DNA of 64,000 bases, from NCBI GenBank assembly GCA_025330725.1, contig JAIWND010000016.1, positions 372,001-436,000 on the forward strand. Reading direction: 5' to 3'. Source of the stretch: Chlamydoabsidia padenii. Taxonomy: Eukaryota > Mucoromycota > Mucoromycetes > Mucorales > Cunninghamellaceae. This document shows, piece by piece, positions 55,241-64,000 of the stretch (positions are counted from its first letter, which is position 1; every line of letters starts with the position of its first letter). The notes beneath the pieces were generated by a model. The model searched no databases and had not been told where the DNA came from. It was given only the letters and a program-made list of their open reading frames with translations. A program made the translations under genes and the position numbers.

Positions 55241-56237
55241 ATGACCGGATTCCCTCAAGACACCTACTTTTATATCAAAAACCAGAAAAACAATACTGTA
55301 CTAGATGTATACGATGGTGCGGTAGTGGTAAGAACAATCTAGCTCAAGTAAAAAAAATAAAAATAAAAATAAAGACAGAAGGATTAACTAACACACATGT
55401 GCTTTCTTTCAATTATGAAACTTTTAGGAAGATGCCAATATTATCTTGTGGCCTCAGGTAATAGGAAACAGTAAAAAGAAGAAAGAAAGAAAAAAAGAGG
55501 GAGGATAGTATCGACGCTTAACAGGCTCTCTCTTACTTCATAATAGAAAATGGGCGACAACTATAATCAGGTAAATGACAAGAATATCAATAATTATAAA
55601 AAAGGGTGATACTAATAATTCATACAACAGCTGTGGCGATGTGAAGATGGGTATTTGATTAATATGAAATCAAAACTAGGTAAGTCATCTTTTTTATATC
55701 TCCAACACATTTAATGTAATATTGATCATCTTCCTCTTTTGTTTAATATTATAGTACTGGATGTGCGTGGAGGTAAGAGAATGAAATAGAATTATTGGCA
55801 TTTCAGGCTTGGTGGATTGATTTTGTGTATGTGTAGGTGACCTCAAGGCTGATACCTTGATTGTACAATATGGCCGAAAAGTAACAATGTAAGAAAGGAT
55901 AGACCTGTTAACTACCTTTTTTTTTTTTTTTTTTTTTTTTTTTACTAATAGTATATTTCTTTCTTTCTTTATATATAGGGCTCATAATCAACGATTTGGA
56001 TACCGGGATGGCTATTTATATACCCTTGCTGATCCTCGACTGGTCTTTGATGTCAAGGTAAATAGAAACATGGATTAGATTGTATATGGTAGAAACTAAT
56101 TTATCTTTAAATAGGGTGAAAGTGACAAGGATGGTGCCAAATTGATTCTCAGTAAGAAGAAACATCATGGTCATGATTATCAACAATGGACTATCGAACC
56201 TTTTTCAGCTCCTGGCTATAGTAATCCCTACGAATAG
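55241..56237 (+). CDS. Beta-trefoil (R-type lectin fold) protein
   Basis: Exons 55241..55327, 55428..55457, 55547..55570, 55631..55679, 55755..55772, 55837..55888, 55979..56057, 56115..56237; 153 residues, no signal peptide, so probably cytosolic. Three trefoil repeats: FYIKNQKNNTVLDVYDGAVV, NQLWRCEDGYLINMKSKLVL then DVRGGDLKADTLIVQYGR, and NQRFGYRDGYLYTLADPRLV, closing with DYQQWTIEP. Gln-x-Trp/Phe motifs and VLDVYDG/VLDVRGG/VFDVKGE (one per repeat) define the fold. Exons of 18, 24 and 30 nt each hold one strand or turn. A carbohydrate-binding, storage or defence role is possible; nothing here marks toxicity or catalysis. Confidence 0.85.
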
Positions 56238-56402
56238 TTTACCTCCCCCCGATCCCTCAAATTTAGTATAGTAGATTTTATATAAACATCAATAAACTTT
56301 TATGCTGATTCATTTTATTCGGCAGCCTAGATTCTACCTGTCCACTATTCCGGTTGTGTTTGATCGTATCCCAAAAAGGAGTACTATGCGTGTCCGAATA
56401 TA

Positions 56403-56415
56403 TTTCAAATTCCGC
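56403..56415 (+). promoter_or_regulatory. Recurrent promoter-like motif
   Basis: TTTCAAATTCCGC, 61 bp before the F-box-like start at 56476; retained although the gene is broken. Confidence 0.4.
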
Positions 56416-56475
56416 TCTACTTCAATAAATCCTCCCCCCCCTCTTTTTTTTTCTCTCTCTTTTCTTCCCTCTTTT

Positions 56476-57815
56476 ATGGATTACTTGACACACCTAATCT
56501 TGGAACACGTCAATGATGAAAAAAATCTGTTACAGTGCTAACTTATCAACAAGAGCTTTAATATATCAGCGACTCCCAAAGTTACGGCGATCACCTCTGA
56601 CAAGACGACATGACGAAAAGGAAATCGCGAATCTCTTGACCAGTTTACATCTCCACTACCGCCACCAACTACATTCTTCAACACTTGGTCGTCATATTCG
56701 CACACTGACCTTCCTCTCCTGTGATTCCAAGATGAAGATGCTAATGATCCTGAAGGAAACATCAATGTTACAAGAACTGAATATTATCAAGGTCAAACAA
56801 GTATCACCTGAAACCATTCAACACATTAGACACTTCTGCCCTCACATTCGACGCCTGTCTTTATGCCACCTCGACTTCTCTGACCGGGCCATGATAATCC
56901 TCAGCGAGCACTACACCAAACTCACCGACCTGACACTACACGGCTGTAACCGACTGACATCCTTTGCCCTGTTTCTGCTGCGCGACTGCCCTTTGACATC
57001 ATTCACATTAAAGGACTGCAAATGGCTCTCATTAGTCATCCCACGAAACTCACGGCGGGAATCTCGTTGGCATCTCTCGTATCATATTTTATCTGATGAA
57101 GTTAGCGGCCGGCTGACTGTATCGGAAGAACTCAACTCTGGGCTTTTACAAAGCTATCTGGTGGACGCCACCAAGTACGGTGGCGGGACAATCAAGGAAA
57201 TCGGCAACCAGATGCGCAAACTCGACGAGAAGAAGAATGATATTCACGATGACCGGCACGACTCGAAAGATGAACGACAATTACGTAGATGGGGTAGGGA
57301 TAACCAAAGCGACCGGGATCACGACGACAAACACTAGGATAATCAAGAAGTGGATATAATCGTCAAGTTGATGACGGCTGATACTCGGTTACTTGGTTAC
57401 TTTCCATATCTCACTCAATTCACTAGTCGCGACAAGATCTTGGATGAAGGTGATTTGATACGACTGATCCAGCGACATCGCCATTTGACTACTTTACGAC
57501 TGGATGTACAATCTATCACCAAGACGACGTGGATTGCCATTGCCATTGCTTTGCCTGATTTTACCTCTTTGCATAGAAGTGGGGGGGGATAGTCAGATTC
57601 CTTCGGGTTTGGTGCGTCACATTCTGCGTGGGTGTCCTCGACTGGATGATGTCTGGTTTTTTGATCGGAGGCAAAAGGGAAGACAGGCATTGTTGTCTAT
57701 TGATCATGGTAACTGGCGGCACGTGAAACGAGGATCTTGGCAATCCGATGGATTATATTCTGACAAAGACAGAGGTGGTGTGGACAGCTCTGACAACGAA
57801 GACGACTGGTGGTAA
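56476..57815 (+). pseudogene. F-box / leucine-rich-repeat protein, broken
   Basis: Substrate receptor of SCF ubiquitin ligases when intact. The N-terminus MDYLTHLILEHVNDEKNLLQ looks like an F-box helix, followed by LRR-type blocks (MLQELNIIKVKQVSPETIQH, HFCPHIRRLSLCHLDFSDRA, YTKLTDLTLHGCNRLTSFAL, RHRHLTTLRLDVQSITKTTW, LVRHILRGCPRLDDVWFF). Three breaks: a frame change right after the F-box helix near 56533; an in-frame TAG at 57335..57337 with the same frame continuing; and a frame change at a G8 run near 57582..57589. No intron with proper ends repairs any of them. A charged Asp/Arg/His insert precedes the stop. If the G8 run or the first shift were sequencing errors, the TAG would remain. 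Confidence 0.75.
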
Positions 57816-57958
57816 TCTTTTTTTTTTTTAACTTTGTTTAACCACCCCCTTTTGATTATATGTACACATAGTATAGTAGTATCTTCTCTCTTTTATTAGT
57901 ATTGCTTTTATAAATAAAGATCATTTGAACAACTTTATACAATTGCGGGAGGGGCAAA

Positions 57959-57974
57959 GCCGGAATTTGAAATT
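57959..57974 (+). promoter_or_regulatory. Recurrent promoter-like motif
   Basis: GCCGGAATTTGAAATT, 86 bp before the start at 58060. Confidence 0.5.
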
Positions 57975-58059
57975 ATCACTTGGAAAAAAAAAACGTGAGA
58001 GGAGGATTCATTACACTCTTCTTTCTCTTTTTAGATCTTTACTACAAACCTCACATCGA

Positions 58060-58503
58060 ATGTCAAATAAAGAAGCCACTCTTAAACAAAAGGTAGGTAC
58101 TAATGGTGGGGGTGGGGGAAAAACAAGTGATTGAATAGATTGACTAATACTCTTGGTTTATTGTACGTTCTTTATAAAACAGCTTCAAGAATCAAAAGTA
58201 CTCGCAGCTGAACTGACCTATTTGCGGCCAACAGCGGTAAAATGACAGAACAACTTTTTAAGAAACCATCTTCCATACTCATCCAGTTTTTATCTTTATA
58301 TAGAAACTATATCAACGCAAAGTACCAACGTCAAATATCTTTTTCCTGGAAACTGATATCAACACCATCAAATCAGACGCCAAATGTAAGTAGGCAATAA
58401 CTTGAATACTATCTACCTTTTACTAAACATGCTTTTATTATATGTCATATACTTAGATCAACAAAAGATTCTCGAAAAAGAAGTTAAGGCCTTGTCTTCT
58501 TGA
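58060..58503 (+). CDS. Mini-prefoldin-like protein, ASDURF-type
   Basis: Exons 58060..58092, 58183..58236, 58304..58385, 58457..58503; 71 residues. The protein is a helical hairpin: KLQESKVLAAELTYLRPTAK, LYQRKVPTSNIFFLETDINT, IKSDAKYQQKILEKEVKALS. The middle (xxLYQRxxxSNIFFLxxxxxxxxSxAK) matches the human ASDURF/ASNSD1-uORF protein, the prefoldin-like subunit of the PAQosome (R2TP/URI prefoldin-like complex). It is too short for most gene callers. Family by motif recognition only. Confidence 0.7.
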
Positions 58504-59024
58504 ACCGGAATCAAACTGTAGACCAACAAACATTGTAGAATATATACTGTAGATATACTTTTAAAAATAGACCCTTCCCCTCCCCCTTATGTTTAATTGA
58601 TCAATAATAAAAATATTTATGTCTTATATTAATATGTATCGTCATTCTTCTTGTGGTGATAAGGAAATCTGTTTGGTTACTAATGATGTATTGGTTGCGC
58701 TTGATTTTTTTTATATATATCTGGAAGTGAAATGCTTTGCGATCCTACTATCCACATGCGGGATCAACAATGGTTTGTCTCTATTTTATAATGATTCATT
58801 AGTCTAGGTCTCTGTGAATACTAGTAAGCATGCACTTGGTATGTGTGGATAGGGTCAATCAGTATGCCACTGTCGCAGGTAACATGACAGGAATGGAAGC
58901 TATACTATCATCTAAACACAACATAACATGATGCATCTACCCACCCCCATATAATTCAAACAATATAGTGTAGCTATAATATATTGTTTTATTAGGTAGT
59001 CAAAATGCAAGTTGAAAGCTAATA
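58504..59024. other. Convergent 3' region
   Basis: AATAAA-type sites at about 58602..58612 (+) and the 3' end of the CREG-like gene (-). A palindromic ttgaattatatggg region occurs at 58948..58972. No gene seen. Confidence 0.35.
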
Positions 59025-60032
59025 CTAAACCAAAGGATTTTGACGGAGGAAGGAGACATGATTGGAATCATCTTGATACAAGTGAAGAGGGATCCATCCA
59101 ATGTAGTTTATGCCACCAAACCCACCAACATAGTAGATTGACTTGACCTTGAATCTATAAAAGCGAAAATCATGGAATCGTTCCCTACAAAAAGTGTAGT
59201 GTTAGAGTTGAATGCAAACATTAGTCTTTATCACCATTCCCACCACCACCACTTTATCCAGATACATTCATACCAGAATTTCGATTCCTGGTGAGTATTT
59301 CCAAAACATTCCATATTGTTTTTTCTCTATGTAATGAAAAGAAATGAGTGAATTAGTTGCCAAGTTTTTTTTTCTTTTCTTTTTACTGGACTTACAAGTG
59401 ATCTGGGCATCTCTATCAATTCCCCCGATAGTGTAAACCGAGGTTGTTGTACAGGTGTTGATATATTGCCAAAAGGAACATTATAGTCCTTCAAAGCCCG
59501 AATCGTGAATCCCACCTTTTGGTTTTGATGATGAGCATTTCTAGCGTTAATCTAAAAACAACAATGTATTAAAGTGGTTATGCGTCTTTTTTCATTTCGC
59601 CCAACTCCTTTATAGATTTACTTGCAAGTCTGACATGAATAGTAATAGATCACCACTGTCAATATGAGCACAACCTTCGGCATAGTATTCCATCAAACCA
59701 AAGGGGTAATCTAACCAAGAGAATGGGGAGAGTCAGTAATATGATAATCTTATTTCCACTGTTATTTCATCTTACTTTTAAATTGGTCATTAACAGAAGG
59801 GTCCATCAATGTCAACATGGTACCAATGCCTAAGCAAGAATAAAGAAAAAAAAAGGGGGGGGGCGAGGATTGAGAATCTTATCATTCAAGTGATAAGTAT
59901 AATGGATTCCTTACCTGTGTCCTTTAACACTTGGCGGGCCAAAGATGCGGCAGCAGAGACACCTTGGTCAGATTTACACAAGTGTATGAGACTTGCCAGA
60001 ATAAAGAGGAGGTAGATGTGTAAGCAAAGCAT
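59025..60032 (-). CDS. Secreted CREG-like protein (FMN-binding split-barrel fold)
   Basis: Exons on the minus strand 59915..60032, 59776..59829, 59622..59710, 59396..59551, 59274..59326, 59025..59184; 209 residues. Signal peptide MLCLHIYLLFILASLIHLCK. Body: ASLARQVLKDTGIGTMLTLM, YPFGLMEYYAEGCAHIDSGD, LLLFMSDLQINARNAHHQNQ, QPRFTLSGELIEMP, ECFGNTHQESKFWERFHDFR, FYRFKVKSIYYVGGFGGINY. The order fits CREG (cellular repressor of E1A-stimulated genes) and Pyridox_oxase_2 proteins, which keep the fold but usually not FMN catalysis. Start is 221 bp from the divergent Rossmann-fold gene. Confidence 0.85.
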
Positions 60033-60170
60033 ACTTGTTAAATGTATGCAAAAGAGAAAAGAAAAGAGTGTGAGATTTTTTTTCCCTCTTTACAAGGCAA
60101 AATGCAGTCGGTGATTGAAATCAGCTCATGCTGGATCACAGGCCGAAAAGATGTCAGTCCCTATTCCAAT

Positions 60171-60182
60171 CGAAATCCCGCC
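60171..60182 (+). promoter_or_regulatory. Recurrent promoter-like motif, variant
   Basis: CGAAATCCCGCC, 70 bp before the Rossmann-fold gene start at 60253 and 138 bp from the divergent CREG-like start. Confidence 0.4.
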
Positions 60183-60252
60183 TCTCAAAAAACTGGGGAG
60201 GGGAACTGATTCGTTTGCCTTTCTTTTTCCTTTTTTTAAAACTAGAAATATA

Positions 60253-61164
60253 ATGGTCTCTATTCTCATTCTTGGTTATGGTTGGACAGGTGAATTCCTC
60301 TCAGAACTACTGGACTCTGAAGAACCTCATTTGAAGTATACTGCCACTACGCGTGATGGACGCCACAACACAATTACCTGGGACCTTGGTGACAATGCTT
60401 CTGCCGTCAATGTGGATGCGCTTCCGATTGCCAAAACAGTGGTCGTCACATTTCCTGTCAAAGAAGCTCAACTAATGGAAACATTAATGGATTCTTACAA
60501 TAACAAAGTAAAAGATGCAAACCAGCCTGCTGCCCATTGGATCATTCTGTCATCAACACGTCCCTTCTCGGCAGATACAAACAATCGACATTCTCCCCTG
60601 GATCATGTCAAGGATACTGGTCGGATACCTTCGGAACAAGTGGCCTTGGCTCGTCAAAGTACTATTTTGCATCTTGCTGGGTTATGGGGGGCTCAAAGGT
60701 GACTAAAAGAATGATAATACTAATTGATATGGATACTAAACAACTTTACATTATTCTCGGTAAGACAACCAAAAAACTGGGTGGCTCGTTTCTCAAATAA
60801 AGAAGCATTGAAGAATAAACTCTTGGCACGGCAATTACATTTGATTCATGGCAAGGACGTTGCTCGGGCTATTTTGGCAATACATTTGAAACAACAACAA
60901 GAACAGACCGGTGGGGAACGGTGGATCGTAACGGATGGTGGATGCTATGATTGGTTAGTATTATTCTCGAAATGGGCGTCTCCGGAACAACTTGAAATGG
61001 TGCAACACTTAATGGATCATGATCTTGATGTACAAAAGAAATGGGGTACGAATCAAACCTTGGATTCTTTGGTTGAATTGGGTGGCGTTAAACCTCGTTT
61101 GGACTCTAATGAATTCTGGCATGTCTTTGATTTGAAACCAAAGGAATTCCTAATTGTAGAATAG
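60253..61164 (+). CDS. Rossmann-fold NAD(P)-binding protein, atypical SDR / epimerase-like
   Basis: Exons 60253..60698 and 60765..61164; 281 residues. N-terminal nucleotide-binding strand-loop MVSILILGYGWTGEFLSELL (GxGxxG-like GYGWTG), TATTRDGRHNTITWDLGD, TVVVTFPVKEAQLMETLMDS, LSSTRPFSAD, ILHLAGLWGAQR then NWVARFSNKEALKNKLLARQ, LIHGKDVARAILAIHL. The last block (HGKDVAxAI) is common in nucleotide-sugar epimerase-like SDRs. No YxxxK catalytic pair is obvious, so a non-classical or catalytically altered member. Substrate is unknown. Confidence 0.8.
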
Positions 61165-61286
61165 AAACTTACCCTCTTTTTTTTAAAAAAAAAAAAAACT
61201 TGTTGTTACCCATCAAAGGTTTTGGTTTAATAAATATGAAATAAAATCATAATGCTTTAATGTATACAGTGGTCGTCAAGTGTCGT

Positions 61287-61302
61287 CGGGTTTTGAATAT
61301 TT
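61287..61302 (+). promoter_or_regulatory. Recurrent promoter-like motif, variant
   Basis: TCGGGTTTTGAATATT, about 55 bp before the RFC1 start at 61356. Confidence 0.4.
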
Positions 61303-61355
61303 ATCAAAACGCGTGCCCAATCTGTTTTATATCTCTTTCTTTCTCTTTTAAAACA

Positions 61356-64000
61356 ATGGCGGGGATAACCAACTTTTTTAAACCAGTTACCAAACCTAAA
61401 ACTAACGAAGTCGAGGTAGATTGATCTTGTTGTTGCTAATAATTGTTGTTACTCAATTAATACCTTTTAATATGATCATATAGACCAAATCAAAGAAACG
61501 AAGAATCCAAAGTACACTCTCAAAGGTATTCGAACAGCATCTATATCTAACCTCTTCTTCTTTTTCTTCTTTTAGTTAGTGACGACGATGACGATGACTT
61601 GTAAGTATCGCTATTCAGTACTTTTGGCTGCTTTCAATCTTGGCCATTTTACTAACTGACTTGACTTGGGGGAATTATGTTTAGTGTATCTCCACCTGAA
61701 AAAAAGAAAACAAAAGAATATGTCGACCCAACTCAATTCTTTGCCAGCAAAAAAGATAATACCAAGAAACCAACCTCCAATAAAGTTAAACCAACAACAA
61801 CAACAACAACAAAGGATAAAGACGACGACGACATTTCCATGATTGACGTCGCTCCACCATTGACAACGACAAAGACGGATCCAAGCACCAAACCAACAGC
61901 CTCCACCAAGGCAACTCCGATCACCAAGTCAACAACCACCACCAAGACTGAAAAGAAACCAGCACAAAAATCAGGGTAAGACAAAGAAGGTTATGGCAGA
62001 AACAATAAAAGTGACTAATTACTTGTTTCTTTTATCGTGGGTTGATCATATTATTAGGTACAATCAAGTCCTTCACCGTGCTCCTCCTTCAGCTTTAGGA
62101 AGTCGGCCCAAACCTGTCGGAAAAGATGGGTGTCTTTCGGGACTGACATTTGTACTTTCTGGTGAATTCGACACAATCACTAAAGACGATATTACTGACA
62201 TTATCAAGACATACGGTGGGTAAGTTAAACAAATGAAATGACGGGGGATCAACTATATCTGTCGATGCTCACCTTCTTTTTTATTATTCCATCTAGGCGT
62301 GTAACTTCTGCGGTTAGTGGGAAGACGACACATTTGTTACGCGGGCGGGATGCTGGTCAAAGTAAAATCGAAAAAGCAAAAAGTCTCAACACGACTATCT
62401 TGGATGAAGATGGATTTTATGACATTGTCGAAAACTCGGCCGGACAAAAAGAAACTACTATGGTGGAACAAGTGAAGAAACCTATAGGAAAAGCAAAAGT
62501 AGCGGCATCAGTATCATTAGCACCAGCAACCACACCATCAACACCAAAACATATACCACCACCACCAGCAGCAGCAGCAGCAGCAGCATCGTCAATCACG
62601 ACAAAACCATCAACGTAAGATCCAATATAGATAGATGTCATATATGAACTAAACTTGTTTGTTTATCTTATTGAATAGATCAAACGATATCGACTTACTA
62701 TGGACGGAGAAGTACAAGCCTAAAACAAGTAGCGAAATAATTGGAAACAAGACATTGATTGAAAAGATTTCCGTATGGTTGGGCGAATGGTAATGTTGAT
62801 ACACTTAATTATCTAGAATGAAAATAAAAGTTGACTCTATACTTTTACTTTTTTAGGCAACATAATCGCAAATTGAACTTTCCGGAATCAGGTACAGGTC
62901 TACAATCTTATCGAGCTGTCTTGCTTAGTGGACCACCAGGTGTTGGGAAAACGACGACTGCTCAACTCTTGGCGAAGGAACATGGATATACAGCACTGGA
63001 ATTCAATGCAAGTGACACACGAAGCAAAAAAATCCTCGAAGACATGGTCATGGAAACAACTTACAACAGATCAATGACGGAATTCTATTCTGGGGATCCT
63101 ACAAGAATCAAGGTGATACAAAAAAAGCCAATGGCTATGCATAAATCTCATCTCTCTATTGTTGATAGAAACCAGGCTCAGTCGACGGTAAATTGGTCTT
63201 GATCATGGATGAAGTGGATGGTATGTCTGGTGGGGACCGTGGAGGTAGTGTGGAACTCGCTCGGTTGATTCGCTCGACAAAGGTAAATACAGTGTCATCA
63301 TAGAACAATACTAACGAATTACTAACGACCTCTTGCTATTATTTTGATTTTTAGATCCCTATTATCTGTATTTGCAATGATGCTCGGTCCGACAAAGTAA
63401 AGCCTCTGCTAAAAGTGTGTTTTGAAGCTAAATTCATCCGGTAAAACCAGAAAGAAGAAGAAGAAAAGCGAAAAACTGAATACTGATGTTGTTGTTTTTG
63501 TTGATTTATTCTTATTTACAGTACACCGCCCAAAAATATGCGTGCAAAGCTTATGAAGATCGCCTTTACGTAAGTCAACAACACGCTCCCTCCAATATGA
63601 TAGCTACTAACACTTTGGGTTTATTCATTTTGCAGCGAAAAACTTAGGATAGAACCAAATGCGGTGGATGAACTAGTTACTCAAACCGGAAATGATATTC
63701 GACAAGTAATCAACATTTTATCGACTTACCGGCTCTCGAAAACTGACATGAAATATGGTGATGCAAAGATCATGTAAGTTGTAATACTGATACTGGGTAA
63801 ATGATATCGTTTTAATTTGTATACTTTTGATTATTGTTTTTTTTTTATTAGTGGAGGTCAAAACCAGAAATATAGTCAAATCTCTCTTTTTGATATCCCA
63901 ACTCAACTCATGGAATCATCCGTCTGGCACCAACCGGACATGAACAAACTGGCTGATATTTACTTTCATGATTACTCTTTGGCCAACTTGATGATCTCTG
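61356..64000 (+). CDS. RFC1: Replication factor C large subunit (RFC1), 3' truncated by window edge
   Basis: Clamp loader subunit that opens PCNA at primer ends. Exons 61356..61415, 61484..61511, 61576..61600, 61685..61975, 62058..62219, 62297..62614, 62679..62789, 62857..63112, 63169..63282, 63355..63440, 63522..63569, 63636..63773, 63852..>64000. The start MAGITNFFKPVTKPKTNE is a PCNA-interacting (PIP-like) sequence. Then an acidic/Lys-Thr-rich linker, BRCT domain (LSGLTFVLSGEFDTITKDDI, AVSGKTTHLLRGRDAGQSKI), and AAA+ domain: WTEKYKPKTSSEIIGN, Walker A LLSGPPGVGKTTTAQLLA, EFNASDTRSKK, Walker B LVLIMDEVDGMSGGDRGG, sensor 1 PIICICNDARSDKVKPL. The 25- and 28-nt exons 2-3 were placed using the short donor gtacac, because the stronger gtattc does not keep frame with SDDDDDDFVSPPEKK. 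Poly-Ala (GCA)n at 62566..62587. Confidence 0.96.

Noticed and set aside
56302..56541. Open frame upstream of the F-box pseudogene as a longer N-terminus
   Set aside because: It runs through the promoter motif and CT-rich leader; the ATG at 56476 right after the leader is a better start.
57292..57337. A 44-nt intron to remove the TAG in the F-box gene
   Set aside because: gtaggg..ctag would be unusually short and creates a TAA immediately after joining, so it does not repair the frame.
61512..61525. Stronger-looking donor gtattc for RFC1 exon 2
   Set aside because: Using it shifts the frame of the following acidic exon; the donor gtacac at 61512 keeps SDDDDDDFVSPPEKK in frame.

Overview
The window is nuclear DNA of an early-diverging filamentous fungus, most likely Mucoromycota (Mucorales-like). 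The gene order is dense on both strands. Almost every gene is cut by many 45-115 nt GT-AG introns, intergenic DNA is AT-rich and full of homopolymers, and the gene set is fungal: chitin synthase, an APSES/StuA regulator, HAP2-type NF-YA, ATP-dependent PEPCK, ERG28, a Kre9-like wall protein and an Ssb-type HSP70. I cannot name the genus. All exon models were built by hand from splice sites, frame continuity and family motifs.

Layout. 1-8.5 kb: 5' part of a chitin synthase (-), an armadillo protein of the SmgGDS type (-), NF-YA (+), and a membrane-anchored RBR ubiquitin ligase (+). 9.1-12.2 kb: a Mutator-like (MULE) transposon with long terminal inverted repeats and a damaged transposase. 12.5-32.7 kb: a continuous housekeeping block: a small protein, StuA-like factor, PEPCK, calmodulin-like protein (-), ERG28 (-) divergent from COQ2 (+), a GPI-type Ser-rich wall protein, poly(A) polymerase, an ABCD4-like half transporter, SmE (-) and Ssb-type HSP70. 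32.9-39.8 kb: an accessory, decayed region bounded by a ~450 bp inverted repeat; it holds two large minisatellites, an RCC1 remnant, an AT hairpin, dispersed repeats with a tRNA-like end, and broken coding remnants. 40.3-42.1 kb: a zinc-finger protein with a PD-(D/E)XK-like motif. 42.3-64 kb: CinA/MoaB-fold protein, sulfide:quinone oxidoreductase, SANT protein (-), MRT4 (-), mRNA guanylyltransferase with a giant disordered tail, a beta-trefoil protein, an F-box/LRR pseudogene, an ASDURF-like mini-prefoldin, a secreted CREG-like protein (-), a Rossmann-fold protein, and RFC1 running off the right edge.

The most interesting cross-gene signal is a recurring motif, GCGGGATTTGAAA or its complement, 50-110 bp upstream of the start codon of most genes here. 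It looks like a shared core promoter element and pairs a GC box with a TTTGAA box, reminiscent of animal CDE/CHR elements. Other notable points are a 4-nt micro-exon that completes an invariant GPTHDD motif, a GC-AG intron in the poly(A) polymerase, armadillo repeats encoded by 126-nt exons with only phase-1 introns, and an intron in NF-YA that can be read through. Functionally the genes cover transcription and RNA processing (NF-YA, StuA, PAP, SmE, capping enzyme), ribosome and protein quality control (MRT4, Ssb, RBR ligase), isoprenoid-lipid metabolism (ERG28, COQ2) and mitochondrial redox (SQOR).
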